Shown here: positions 19,610-31,229 of the stretch, piece by piece
Numbering within the stretch: position 1 is the stretch's first letter
Layout: each line of letters begins with the position of its first letter
The notes under the pieces: generated by a model
What the model saw: the letters and a program-made list of their open reading frames with translations, nothing else
Databases searched by the model: none
Told to the model about the DNA's origin: nothing
Translations under genes and position numbers: made by a program
Assembly: GCA_009746045.1 (NCBI GenBank)
Contig: RPFO01000276.1
Span: 3,409,193 to 3,473,192 of the forward strand
Direction: 5' to 3'
From: Mesostigma viride
Lineage: Eukaryota > Streptophyta > Mesostigmatophyceae > Mesostigmatales > Mesostigmataceae
Length of the DNA: 64,000 nt

Positions 19610-22600
19610 TTATTTGTCTGAATGAGAATTGTGGCGGTTTCCCCCCCTCGGCAGCGGCGGCGGCATGCAGTAGAGGGACTCCATGTCGTGGCTATTGCAG
19701 CATGACCAGTTGCCGCCCAGCTCCATGTGGAAGCGCCAGCGGCCGCGGTGGCGCGAGCAGAACTCGCTCTCGCTGTCGGGGTGTCCGCAGCAGCTCCAGC
19801 CGTAGAACCAGAACATGGGGAACGAGCCGTTGCGGAACTTGCCTGGTGGGCGCCGCACGGATGCACCCACAACAAGGGACAATTTGTGGGCAAACGAGAT
19901 ATACGAGGACACGAGGAAGAACACGCAGCAGACATCCATCCACCCATCCATGAGATGCACTAATGCTATTAATAAGAAACCTTGCATTTTAACTTGTACA
20001 CTGGCCAGCTAAGCACTGAGACACACCCTTAAGCAGCCACAATGACCCGGGGGTGTATTTGCCCTCACCTGAACAGATATCCTTGCATGCTAGCCATACC
20101 ATCCGTGGTCCACCTGTTGGTGGGTGGAGCTTGGGAGTCGATAAAAATAAATCGCTACACAAGGCTTGTGAGGATACATACAACGATGCGGATTGATAAT
20201 CGCCCACGGCCATCTCCTTACATCAGATTATATAACAATTTCCTAGCATACATACATACTCCATCACCATTGCATGGCACATACACTATGGCATGCGATA
20301 TCCTCGATACAAACTCTTTATGTACGGCTCCAACAAAGAGACACCTATGCACACCTCCCCACCTCAACTTGGCGGCGCCTATTCCACAAAGACAGCATGA
20401 GCGTTGCCGCCAGCAACAGCACAGGAGCGGCCTGACCATCCACCACTAATGCAGGCCAAGGGCAACCCCTCTCTAGATTGCCCCCCCCCCCCCCCCCCCC
20501 CCCACCCACACCCACCCACCCACCCCACCCCCCCCCCCCCCACCCCACCCCCACCCCCCCACCCACCCACCCACCCCACCACCCCCACCACCCACCACCC
20601 CCACCCCACCCCCCCCACCCCACCCCCCCCCCCCCCCCCCCCCCCCCCCCAACCACCCACCCACCCACCCACCCACCACCCACCACCCACCACCCCCACC
20701 CACCCACCCACCCACCCACCCACCCACCCACCCACCCACCCACTTTACGATTACAACGTCCAAACCCAATCCCCAGTCAGACACCCTAACTCAACAATAA
20801 GATATCCATCTGCCATGGCCCCCCTGCTCCCTCCCCCCTAGACCCCCGCTGCCCCTCACCTGTGTGCTCCTTCCACCCCTCGCGGCGCGCCATCTCGCGC
20901 ACGGCTTCCTTGGACCGGGTCAACCTGTCCGCGTGCCCAGGCTGCGCCGCCGTCAACAGCTCGCCGCTCTTGGACTGCAGCGGTGGCGTCTCCGCCCAGT
21001 CCGCGGCCGCCCCCAGCGACGCACCCGCATCCCTGGAGCCGCTCGGTCCGCCACCAGGTGCGCTGGCCAGCAGCAGCTTCTGGGTTCCTGGCGGTGGCCG
21101 CTCGGAGCCCTTTGGTGGCCTCAGGTCAAGGGGAGCCATGGGCGCGGTGGCTGCGTCGGAGGCATCGTCACTCGGGGCGACGAACGTATCGAAGAAGAGC
21201 CCTTCCTCCACGCGGGATATGGGCTCCCTGCGTCCAAGCACGCACAGACACATGCACATACGACGCAAGCGCTATAAATGTGCCGCACACACATGCACAC
21301 AGAGCACAGACACACATGCACATAAGTCACTGGGCATTCTCCCTACCCCACAGGCCCCATCAGACATGGGAGCCTGCCATGGAATTCCCTTCTAGCCCAA
21401 TGTGCTGGCCAATTAGCTGGCCTCCCTCCTCTCTGTCCTTCCCCCCCTTACACCCCGCTCATACCCTCTACCCCCCCCAACCCCTCCCCATTTACCTGCA
21501 GAGCGGGCAGGGGTCTCGCCTCGCCATGATGTCCGCAGCGCAGCCCACGCACGTGACTGCGTGCAGGCAGGGCACAAACTTGGCGGTCCGGTCCTCCACC
21601 CAGCACACCACGCACTCCTTGAGCTCCGGCAGCGTGGGCGCCGAGGGGGCGGTGCCGCCAGCCGCGAGCGCACTCGCGTAGAATGAGCTGGCGGGGTAGT
21701 AGGGCGCGGCCGGTGGGTACATGAACTCGGGGGGGGCACTGCGTGACTGACTTGAAGGAGCAGCCCCTGGAGCAGCTCCACCAAACCCCCGTGTCGTTGT
21801 GCCCTGTGCCTGCATCTGCTGCTGCCTCTGTTGTTGCTGCTGCAGTTGTTGTTGTTGTTGCTGTTGTTGTTGCTGTTGTTGTTGTTGTTGTTGTTGTTGC
21901 TGCTGCTGCTGCTGCTGCTCCACCGTGCGCTGCGCGGCACCTGTCATGGCCGCCGCCATCGCCTGCGCCAGCTGGGCCATGTCATTGACGGCTGCCAGTT
22001 TCTGGAACACATTGCGCGCGCAGTATTCGCGCTCCAGCCGCTCCAGACCCGCCAACACGTCCGCCAGCGATGACCGCGTCTCCCGATCGCGCGCCAGGCA
22101 CCCCCCTGCCAGCAGCGCCAGCTCATCAGCCACCGATGGCGGCCACTGGGCGGCCGCGTCGGCAATCTCCCGCCCCCTGCCAGGGACCAGCATCGGGCGC
22201 ACGCGGCCAACCAGCGCGGGGGGGCTCTCGTGGGGGGACACCGCGGGCTGGCCCGTTAACAGCTCCAGCAGGATGACACCCAGCGCGTATGTGTCAGAGG
22301 ATTCGGATAACAAACCAGTCTCCTGCAGCGCGGGGTCTGGTGGGGGTGGGGGTGGGGGGGTGGGGGTGGGGGGGTGGGGGCAGGACAGTAAGCATGCAGG
22401 GAAGGACAGGGCAAGGAGCTAGTGAACGGTGGCGGTGAGAACAAGACGCTTGATGCGGCAGCGATCCGACTCACCTTAACAAAAAGCAAACTAGACATAG
22501 AGTACCGCGACGAGATAACGGAGACACCAACATGCTCATGGACAACTAGACATAGAGTACCGCAACGAGATAACGGAGACACCAACATGCTCATGGACAA

Positions 22601-25600
22601 CTAGACATAGAGTACCGCGACGAGATAACGGAGACACCAGCATGCTCATGGACAACTAGACATAGAGTACCGCAACGAGATAACGGAGACACCAGCATGC
22701 TCATGGACAACTAGACATAGAGTACCGCAACGAGATAACGGAGACACCAACATGCTCATGGACAACTAGACATAGAGTACCGCAACGAGATAACGGAGAC
22801 ACCAACATGCTCATGGACAACTAGACATAGAGTACCGCGACGAGATAACGGAGACACCAACATGCTCATGGACAACTAGACATAGAGTACCGCGACGAGA
22901 TAACGGAGACACCAACATGCTCATGGACAACTAGACATAGAGTACCGCAACGAGATAACGGAGACACCAGCATGCTCATGGACAACTAGACATAGAGTAC
23001 CGCGACGAGATAACGGAGACACCAACATGCTCATGGACAACTAGACATAGAGTACCGCGACGAGATAACGGAGACACCAGCATGCTCATGGACAACTAGA
23101 CATAGAGTACCGCAACGAGATAACGGAGACACCAACATGCTCATGGACAACTAGACATAGAGTACCGCAACGAGATAACGGAGACACCAGCATGCTCATG
23201 GACAACTAGACATAGAGTACCGCAACGAGATAACGGAGACACCAGCATGCTCATGGACAACTAGACATAGAGTACCGCGACGAGATAACGGAGACACCAG
23301 CATGCTCATGGACAACTAGACATAGAGTACCGCAACGAGATAACGGAGACACCAACATGCTCATGGACAACTAGACATAGAGTACCGCAACGAGATAACG
23401 GAAACACCAACATGCTCATGGACAACTAGACATAGAGTACCGCGACGAGATAACGGAGACACCAACATGCTCATGGACAACTAGACATAGAGTACCGCAA
23501 CGAGATAACGGAGACACCAACATGCTCATGGACAACTAGACAAAGAGTACCGCAACGAGATAACGGAGACACCAACATGCTCATGGACAACTAGACATAG
23601 AGTACCGCGACGAGATAACGGAGACACCAACATGCTCATGGACAACTAGACATAGAGTACCGCAACGAGATAACGGAGACACCAACATGCTCATGGACAC
23701 CAGCAGACAAGTTCGCAACACCAGGCTAATTGACGACAACGGACTAGACCCCATCGCATCAACATGCTCGACACGCCACCATGTGACCATACAATCACTG
23801 CCCCGCCAGGTGCTGCTCCTGCGCAGGTCTAGCGCAGGCCACATGTGAGTAATTCTCGCGTCCTGCACGGTCCCCCCACGACCCGGTCTACACGCTTCCT
23901 CACCCAACCCGCACCCTCGCCACGTGTGGCACTGTGCCTTCCGCATGCCAGCGCACTTGCCATGGACTACATGCCTCGGACACATGCCAGTGTAAAGCGC
24001 CAATGCAAGCCGTGGCCGGGCTTATTGGGGATATCTATCCTTGCACGCCGATCCTCCCACGCTTCCTTACCGCTCATTCCCCGCCGCCAACCCCATGCCA
24101 GTGAACATAGCACCACCAACACCAACACCATCACACCCGAAGAAGGCCCACTGGCGATTTGCAAAGCTTTCGTCGCAGCACAGCGCACCCCGTGCCGTGT
24201 GTGCCCCCTGCCAGAAGCACGCACTGGTGCCTCACCCCCATGCGCAGGGTAGAATACATCATTGGGCAGGGTTACAGGGGAATGTCGCGAACACGCACCC
24301 ATGTATCCAAACGTGCCGCTCATCACGGTGGCTACTGGCGCACGCTCGTCCTCCAGCTGGCGCGCCAGGCCTGCATCCGCCAGCTGGGGGTGAGGGTGTG
24401 GGGGTAGGTTATGTGTGCGCATGTGTGTGTGTGTGGGTGGGGGGGGTTAGGGTGGGGGTACAGGGAGTGGGGCAGGGTGGGGGGGGGAAGGAGCATGCCG
24501 ACGAGGGTGCATCAATGCGGGTGGGCATGCACATCATAACACACAAGGCGTAGGCTAGGGGTTACCTACGCATGCATGGGTGGAACTGAGACAGTCACGC
24601 CTTTGGTAAACAAGTCGAAGCTGCGGCACACCATGTGTAGATAAGGAGCCGAATGAGCGTCTATTCATCTGGCAGAGCGGCATAAACCCCTGTCAGCACG
24701 ACACAAATGTTGGCAGAGTGGCACGCCATGAATGCAGGCCGGTCTGTTCTGCTGTCACGGGCAACCAGTCATGGGAGGCCTGGCAGGGTGCGATAGACGC
24801 ATCAGAACCACACTTTCACGAGATGCAGTACAGTAGAGGGGAGGGGGGAGCTGTAGGTGTGAATCATCACGGGCAGGGCTACACAAGGCAAGGATTCTGA
24901 CCAAGTCTTTTATTGGGTTATTCCTGCACCCCTGCTTCTCCACCCTGAATACGTAACGCCCTGGAGGCCATGGGGAAATGGTATAAATATTCCATGGTGC
25001 CCTGCTGGCACCTGACATGCGCCATCCAACTCAACGAGATTGGTCCCAGGTGCGCGAATAGGCCGCATACCTTTGCGTTGAACTGGTCATCCAAGAGCAC
25101 ATTGTCCGCCTTGATATCGCAGTGGATGATGCGCTTGGAGTGTAAAAATAGCAGGCCCCGACAGGCGCCGCACGCGATGTGAAGGCGCGTCATGAACAGG
25201 ACGGGGGGCAAGCCACCGGGACACTTGAGGCGCGCCGCAAGCGAGCCATTGCGCATCAAGGGGAAGACCAGGCAGGGGGCACTCTCGTCCAGGGACACCG
25301 CCAGGAGCGGCAGCACGTTGGGGTGGTGCACGCCACCAAGTATCTTCAGCTCCTGGCAGATTTTACGCAAATATGGGCCAGAGGTTTCGTGTTGACGTAC
25401 CGTTTGCGGCTTGAATAATCGTTAGTTACTCTAAACTGTCGCGCAACGCCCAAGGGTGGTATACGCTACCTTCACACCTTGGCAGCATGTCCAATAACGT
25501 GATCGCCACGTCCCTACACCTGTGAGGCCTCGGCGAATATATATGGCTATAAACAACAATACCGATAAAGGGAAGAAGATTTCTATACGCTACAACGTTT

Positions 25601-25967
25601 GCAGGCCGATCTGCACGACATTGAGAAGATAAGCTTACCTTCGAGAATTGTTCGTTTCCTTGTCTATTGTTCTGGGATAGCCGTTTGACGGCGACATCTC
25701 TGTTCTGCCAGATGCCACGATATACGTCCGCTGCATTAGTATCCGCCCAAGTGCACGTCACGACAGCAGAAACGCAATCATATGCCATGGCGACATGATT
25801 AATACCATATTCTCAGAAGTTAAGCATTACTTGCAAAATTTTTTATTGCATAATGTCACGGAGCACCTACCAAAAGCCCCCCTTCCAATAAGACGCTCGA
25901 TTCGAAAGCCGTCTGTGCATTTATGTAGCTCACGATAAGTTACTTTACGTAATTCGTGAAAGGCCAT
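19610..25967 (-). CDS. Protein kinase (TKL/RLK-like) with polyQ, RING finger and C-terminal WSCC module, seven exons
   Basis: Minus-strand exons 25871-25967, 25639-25730, 25071-25352, 24299-24383, 21496-22336, 20860-21227 and 19610-19842 join in phase to 665 residues. The start is the ATG in CAAGATGGCC, giving the RLK-like lead VTYRELHKCTDGF. Kinase features: GRGAFA loop (28-33), VAVK Lys48, HCDIKADN (Asp142, Asn147), Asp160 in DAG where DFG is usual, and GTFGYMDPAL where DPEY is usual. Then follow a polyglutamine tract and a C3HC4 RING (about 427-465: CVVC, PCLHAVTCVGC, CPLC). The TAA just after the RING lies in a splice donor; splicing gives CPLCREPISRVEEG, the normal RING ending, so the frame does not stop there. 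The last exon holds HTGKF, GWSCCGHPD and NWSCCNS. Probably a cytosolic signalling kinase with E3 ligase ability. Lys, both Asp and Asn are kept, so it may be active despite DAG. Confidence 0.8.
20480..20742. repeat. poly-C, (CCCA)n and mixed C/A tract
   Basis: This lies in the last intron of the kinase gene, so the coding strand is G-rich with TGGG units here. It is made of C homopolymer runs broken by CCCA, CCA and CCCCA units, ending in a clean (CCCA)n block at 20698-20742. Confidence 0.95.
21830..21922 (-). repeat. CAA/CAG trinucleotide tract coding polyglutamine
   Basis: The tract lies inside exon 5 of the kinase gene, between the kinase and RING domains. Mixed CAA and CAG codons encode about 30 Gln with one Leu interruption. 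Confidence 0.9.
22486..23695. repeat. 55-bp minisatellite, 22 copies, in a kinase-gene intron
   Basis: Units begin GACAACTAGACATAGAGTAC and recur exactly every 55 bases from 22541 to 23641; a slightly divergent unit starts at 22486. Copies differ mainly at two sites: CGCGACG or CGCAACG, and CACCAACATG or CACCAGCATG. Rare variants are GGAAAC for GGAGAC and CAAAGAG for CATAGAG. The array fills over half of the 1962-bp intron 22337-24298. Units touch with no spacers, so it is not a CRISPR. Confidence 0.98.
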
Positions 25968-26311
25968 CTTGCTGGAAACACCAGGCCAGAATGCAGAGAT
26001 GAGACAAAAATACACGGGTCTACATGAATGCCAAAGCCATGGTTATCACTCCAGTGAGACCATGATTTCCAGAGGAGCCAATGCTGGCCAGGTCGTTTTT
26101 TTTTTTGGCTCTTCGCGGAGACACGCACGCACGTTGTAACTAAGGCACGTTGGGTTGGAACCAGTAGAGATATCTCGGGCTTCGCTAAAATATTCGCTAT
26201 CGTCAAGCTATCGTGGCGGTTTTTTGTGTTTCCCTCCCATTTTTGACGATTTTTTTTTGCACCGGCTGTCACAGCTGCGGTGCAGTGTTGTTGACGTCTT
26301 TGTTGTTCAAG

Positions 26312-26343
<32 letters not shown>

Positions 26344-26346
<3 letters not shown>

Positions 26347-26432
26347 GAATCCCACGCCTCACAGCAGAGAATCTATAGTGGCCGAGGGCCGGATATACAG
26401 GTGCAGTACAGTATACAGGCGTGGGATTCAAC
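26344..26432. repeat. Small MITE-like element with 16-bp perfect TIRs
   Basis: GTTGAATCCCACGCCT at 26344-26359 is reverse-complemented at 26417-26432. The interior contains CAGCAGAGAATCTATAGTGG followed by CCGAGGGCCGGATATA, which recurs at about 26970-27009 beside another TCCCACGCC terminus. The left end abuts a (GTT)n run. Confidence 0.7.
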
Positions 26433-26584
26433 TAATAACTAACTAACAAACAGTACATAATCTGGTACCGTTTCCTAGGCTTAGCAGGGATTACCTACTG
26501 GCTATATTTGGAATAAACGTACACCTATTTACCTGGAAATCTGGTACCGTTTCCAAATCTCTGCTGCTGCCCATGTTGAGTTGA

Positions 26585-27012
26585 GTTGTTGTTGTTGTTG
26601 TGTCCCACGCCGCCCAGGTACAGTTGTTCCACCGCGCCACAGGCGCTTGGCCGCCCCCGCCCACCGCCGGTGGCTTGCGCCACCTTTACCCTTGTCAACC
26701 CGTCGCCCCTCGGGTTGGGGACAACGCCTCCACCATCCGACGGCCCCAATCCCTCGCGTCGCGTCTATGTGGTTTGTCGGATACATCTGTGCGGTTTTCG
26801 GCTACATCTGTGCGGATTTCGGCTACATCTGTGCGGTTCTCGGGTGTACCTGTCCGTCCGTCCGTCAGATTCACCCATCTGACGGTCGTAAATCGGTGGG
26901 AGAGTAAATGGGTGGGAGAGATGAGCATTCTTGTTGTTCTTGTTGTTGTTGTTGTGTCCCACGCCGCCCAAGGGCAGCAGAGAATCTATAGTGGCCGAGG
27001 GCCGGATATATT
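26585..27012. repeat. Dispersed repeat R3 with internal minisatellite, copy 1
   Basis: The segment about 26700-26930 is the reverse complement of 44375-44615. Shared landmarks are CGGGTTGGGGACAACGCCTC, TCCGACGGCCCCAATCCCTC and GACGGTCGTAAATCGGTGGG. Inside are three or four ~22-bp units built on CTGTGCGGTTTTCGGCTACA. (GTT)n followed by TGTCCCACGCCGCCCA occurs at both ends (26585 and 26940). Confidence 0.75.
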
Positions 27013-27632
27013 TAGTATCGGTGGTACTATCCAGGTAAAGTACCTGCCTGTACAGTAGTGGCTAACTACCGGTATTATACAGTATAACATGCCGGCCGTA
27101 GCAATCAGTCTCAGCTAGGAACAGGCCAGGGTGCATGTCACTAGAGTGTAAAGGCGCCGCGCCTCCATCTGTAGGCATGCTAGGAGGCTGCCTAACTACT
27201 GGCGAACCATAATTGGGGACGATGTAAGTAAAGCCGCCGCGCGCACCGCGCCGAGACGGTTTGGCGCGGCGGGTTCTGCCATGCACGCTGGGGATGAAAG
27301 CCACGGGCGGCCGTCTTCCATGGTCTCTCGTTCCCAAGCTTTGTCAAGCAGCATTGGTGTAGAGCCGGCCATTCTGTAGGTGAGCAGCAGTTTTGAAAGT
27401 ATTATGGGAAATTTGATTTGGGATGCTTGTGCCTACGGCGCGTAGGCCAAATAATAGCAAGGGACACAGTTTTTGGGCAGCGTTTTGGTGATGTGTGCCG
27501 GCAACAAGGTTTTATCGTGAATTGCGATGCTAGGGCCAGGCAGTACCTTGATGGTACGTTAGCACGACCATTTAAACCTCTTTATTTTTATTGCCTGTTA
27601 CGTTGTTACACGCCGGGGTTTATGCCGCAGCC

Positions 27633-29084
27633 ATGGGTCACGACACCATCTGGAACTCTCACCCCAGGAAGTTTGGCCCGGGGTCCCGCACGTGGTACGC
27701 TGCTTGATGCTTTTATATTGAGGCGTGACTTTAAGGAATGTATCCTCGCCCGTGATTTTTCTTTTGCATTCCCGATTCTGGAGGCTTGTCCGTCGTTCTG
27801 GTGTTTCGGTTTCATTTACAGTATGTCCGTGTTATATCATGCTATCTCGGTTGTCCTGCAGCCGCGTGTGCGGAAACCACCACGGCATCATCCGGAAGTA
27901 TGCCCTGAGCATGTGCAGGCAGTGCTTCCGTCAGTATGCCAAGGATATTGGGTTCAACAAGGTATGTTTGAATGCTCGGGGGTTTATGAGGTATGCCAGG
28001 TTAGAATTGGAGAGCTCGTAAGGTATGAAATCACTGCTTGATACTTCTTGCCGTGGAGTTAGCTGTGCATGACACTTCAGGTACTACTGCTTATGCAGCG
28101 TCTTGTTTCACGTCAAGGATCAGTCAGACAGGTTTACCAATGTATTGCCATATCTGGTACCTTCTGCCCAGTATGGATGCTGACTCATGGGGACTTAGAT
28201 AGGTTCTTCACCATAGCGGTGATGAAGTAATCCAGATGTCTGGTCATGCAGATCAAGGAACTTCTTTCTGGCGCATGATAAGCGGATGTTTCATCCTTTG
28301 CCCAGTGTTACTCGCCTGAAGGTTGGATGTTGGACATGCAAAGTGGTAGGAATCCAGGGTCTTTTTGTCTTAGCTGGCTCGCTGGTACCCTTTCGCGGTT
28401 GAGCTGTGTGCTAATTTAGTAGTAAGCCTAATTATGCATGCAGGACAGAGAGATTGCGGTGGATTTCAGTAGAGGTGCCTGCATAGAAGTTTGAGTTAGT
28501 CTTAAGTTCGCAATTCTATGTGGGCGTGGGGTCTGTGTGGCCCCATTGTATGTGGGTCGTGTGCTGCAATTCAGTGTTGCTTGGCAATGAGGGGTGTTTC
28601 TCAGTGGCCAGAATAGAACTGTTCTGCATGGAGGTGTGGGAACTGTTTGTTGATAGCTCTAGCGCGTTCCACATGATTTCTGTATTTCAGGAGATGTGTC
28701 TGTTGCCCAGAGGGTATGTGATTATGTAGGTCAGTTGTATGTAAGTTATTATACTGGCTGGCACTGCTGGTGGGGAGCCCGGCAGCTGGGCTATTCGAGG
28801 TGTATCGGTTATGTGCGCTTCATTGCAGGCCATTGTGTTTCATCTGAAAAGCTATCTGGCTTACTGTGGAGTGTGGGGCATTCCTGGCACGGGCTGATTA
28901 TGATGGGGGATGATTTTCAAGTATCCGCTTTCTTGCAGAGTGCTGAATCGCCTTTTGCCTCACATTAGCATAATTTCTTATTCTATGGCTGGCATGCGTA
29001 GCATGTATTCGTATTGATCATTTCCTTCTCTTCTTGTCGTCTATGTTTTTTTTTTTTTTTGCTTGGGTCTTGCAGTTTCGGTAA
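27633..29084 (+). CDS. RPS29: Ribosomal protein S29 (uS14), cytosolic small subunit
   Basis: Exons 27633-27694, 27862-27961 and 29076-29084 join in phase to 56 residues, the normal length of eukaryotic RPS29. The first exon reads [20 protein letters not shown]; the second [14 protein letters not shown], then [17 protein letters not shown]. The four zinc-binding cysteines (C21, C24, C39, C42) are all present. The protein is part of the 40S head near the decoding region. The last coding exon is only TTTCGGTAA (Phe-Arg-stop), preceded by a strong T-rich tract and CTTGCAG, and it replaces the Tyr-Arg or similar ending common in the family. Introns are 167 and 1114 bases. CCGCAG just before the ATG could be the acceptor of a 5' UTR intron. 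Confidence 0.93.
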
Positions 29085-29589
29085 ATATTATGTAGCTGCG
29101 GGAGCGATATCCTGGATTCCTGGCCCTTGAGGTGGTGGTGGCTGATGGACAGCATTCCACCTGAATAGGCGGGCTGCGCATGGTCGCTTGCCGCACTGAG
29201 GAACCAGTGCGGGCGTCGTAAGTGCAGCATGCACAGGATCATGCAAAATGGCTTATCAACGTTGTGGCCGAATGAGCATTCCGGCAGACTATCGTGTCCA
29301 TCTGATGTGAGGCAACCAATGTTTCATTGGATCAATTAAGTTATGGTTAATGACGCTGTTGAGGGCATCATTTACCCTCTAAAATATTAATAATGGCTAA
29401 TTTGCCTGCTTGCGTCCACGTCTGGCTGTTGCAAAATGTCATTCAAGCGTGCTGGTTGTTCATGAAATGGGGCAACCTGTGTCAATGCTTACAATGGATG
29501 AAGGGCTTGTCCCACGCAGTCATAAAGCACTTCTTGTAATCCTTCCATGGTAAGACAACTATTGTTTGATCCTGCGTCTTGATCAAGGT

Positions 29590-29700
29590 GTAACCATTCT
29601 AGGACGCATGGCATTCCAACGTTGTGTAAGGACTAGAGTAGGCTTTAGTGAGGAAAGGTGCGAAGACTGCAGATATCGCGTGGGTGTCTGTAGGAGCGTC
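29590..29700. repeat. Dispersed repeat R5, copy 1
   Basis: The stretch around GGACGCATGGC...CCAACG...GAGGAAAG...GCGTGG matches 49980-50080 in the same orientation, by eye about 75%. Nothing in either copy looks coding. Confidence 0.6.
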
Positions 29701-29829
29701 CACCTGCATGGAGGGATGACAACAAAAACAATGGAGGGCTGACCGTATGTCGGAAATGGGTAGCAGGGTGAGGAGATAAAATTAAAATTAAATTAAATGA
29801 TAACATGACTCCCTGCCCAAGGAGATCAT

Positions 29830-29875
29830 ATCAAGGAGACAACCCAGCGCAGGCCAGAAATCGGGAGAATCATAC
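29830..29875 (-). repeat. Dispersed repeat R1 core
   Basis: Reads ATATCAAGGAGACAACCCAG, then CGCAGGCCAGAAATCGGGAG. This is the reverse complement of the R1 core seen at 14730-14755. Confidence 0.75.
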
Positions 29876-29979
29876 AGTATTCATATTCAGGATACAGTAG
29901 TCAGGAAGGATTCAGGTAGGTTTTTTACTGACTAGGTTGTCCCCAGTTTACAAATTAACCAATTTTACCCCGACTCCCG

Positions 29980-30615
29980 GAGGGCGCCGCCCGAGATTAA
30001 ATAAGAGGTACCTTGAAATTAAATAAGAGGCATACCTCTATCCAGATATATTTTTGGAGGCGAATTTCTATTGGCATTAAGTTGTAGTATAGTACGACAA
30101 CGTGTCCGACCGTATAATTTATTCCGACTTCTACATTCAGTTCACCGCTTGGTCAAAAAAGGATCACTTATATCAAGAAAACAATAAAGATCACTTATAT
30201 ACCCTACTTCTCCGTAAAATCTCATCGACCGGGTTTCGAAACAACCCACGAACGCCGTAGATGCAGATCCAACGGAGCAAACAACGTCAAGACCGACGCG
30301 GCGCCAAATAGTCGCCACGGTTCCTTTTCTGCGAGCCATTTTACAGCGTACGTCGCGCCGCGTCGTGTACCCAAGCCCTTTTCTGAACGTGAGATCCAAA
30401 ATCCGCTTGCCAGACCGGGAACTCCGTCCAATACCGTCGTGCATTGAATTGAATTTGGAACATAAGTCCTTCTTTCCGTCACCCTTGACAGTTGTCGTAC
30501 AATACTACAAATTAACGCCAATAGAAACTCGCCTCCAAACATATATCTCGATAGAGGCATGCGTCTTATTTAATTTCAAGGTACCTCTTAATTAATCTCG
30601 CCCCCCGGCCTCCGC
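29980..30615. mobile_element. MITE-like non-autonomous element, ~110-bp TIRs
   Basis: 29990-30100 is reverse-complemented at about 30487-30603. Landmarks in both are GAGATTAA, AAGAGGTACCTTGAAATTAA, GGAGGCGA, TTTCTATTGGC and GTACGACAAC. The ~380-bp interior has a minus-strand 100-codon frame with no resemblance to a transposase. An 18-bp direct repeat, CCAATTTTACCCCGACTC, stands at 29951-29968 (approximately) and at 30651-30668, outside the TIRs. Confidence 0.75.
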
Positions 30616-30668
30616 TAATTTGCTAATTTGCTAAATTTGCTAAAAAAGAGCCAATTTTACCCCGACTC

Positions 30669-31010
30669 AGCCGTGTTCAGCCCGTCTCACGTTGCGAGAC
30701 TGAACAAGTCTCGCGTGCAGACACGTGTGTAGTACTCCTACACACAGATCTCGATTGATTTATCTAGTACCAAATCCGAAAGGCTTGCGTCACTCCCCGG
30801 ACAGGAGAACTTTTGCGGATGACTGTAGGTGCAAGTTGGTGATGCCATGGTAACCGGAGACGTCCGTCCTATAGTCAGCAAAATTGGTGCGAGAGGTCCC
30901 CAGTTCGATTCCGGTCGGATTCATTTGCAGATCGCGTTTTTCCGCGTTTTCCGCGGCCCGGTGCCCACTGACCGCAAATGGTTTTCACCTTTGCGGAGTG
31001 CCTGATCAGA
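30669..31010 (+). mobile_element. SINE-like retroposon, copy 1
   Basis: About 342 bp, beginning AGCCGTGTTCAGCCCGTC and ending GTGCCTGATCAGA. Near the 5' end are two short hairpins: GCGAGACT...AGTCTCGC and GTGTGTAG...CTACACAC. In the middle AGTTCGATTCC matches a tRNA B box and ATAGTCAGC...TTGG resembles an A box, but the arms do not fold as a tRNA. Other copies are 32097-32406 plus 37906-37938, 49553-49851 (reversed) and 49138-49234 (reversed, truncated). Confidence 0.8.
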
Positions 31011-31076
31011 ATACAGTATGTATCAAGGATCTTGATACGTATGGGTTCTTGATGTAGTAGATAGATGTTGTAGATA

Positions 31077-31140
31077 GATTTCTGGCCTGCGCTGGTTGTC
31101 TCTTTGAGATTAGACCGGTAGGACTGTTTGCATCCATCCA
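31077..31140 (+). repeat. R1 core joined to a LINE 3' tail with (CATC)n
   Basis: The R1 core GATTTCTGGCCTGCGCTGG is followed by GACCGGTAGGACTGTTTGCA and CATCCATCCATC. The latter two strings recur just after the LINE ORF end at 56385-56425, so this looks like the extreme 3' tail of that LINE family. Confidence 0.6.
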
Positions 31141-31229
31141 TCGGGGCTAATTAATTAATTAGGAACATAACTCCGTCATGATCAGAATAACTCCGTTCTC
31201 TGGCTCACCGCAGCAGCAGCTAGCTCGAC

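Noticed and set aside
21492-21494. Stop codon of the kinase-RING gene
   Set aside because: TAA lies within the donor CTGCAG|GTAAAT. Splicing to 21227 restores the usual CPLCREPI ending and a long coding exon in correct phase.
22486-23695. CRISPR-like array
   Set aside because: 55-bp units abut with no unique spacers, and the context is a eukaryotic intron.
30870-30925. tRNA gene suggested by the B box AGTTCGATTCC
   Set aside because: The T arm pairs poorly, the A-to-B box distance is short, there is no anticodon arm, and the sequence recurs in retroposed copies with TSDs. It is a SINE-like internal promoter relic.
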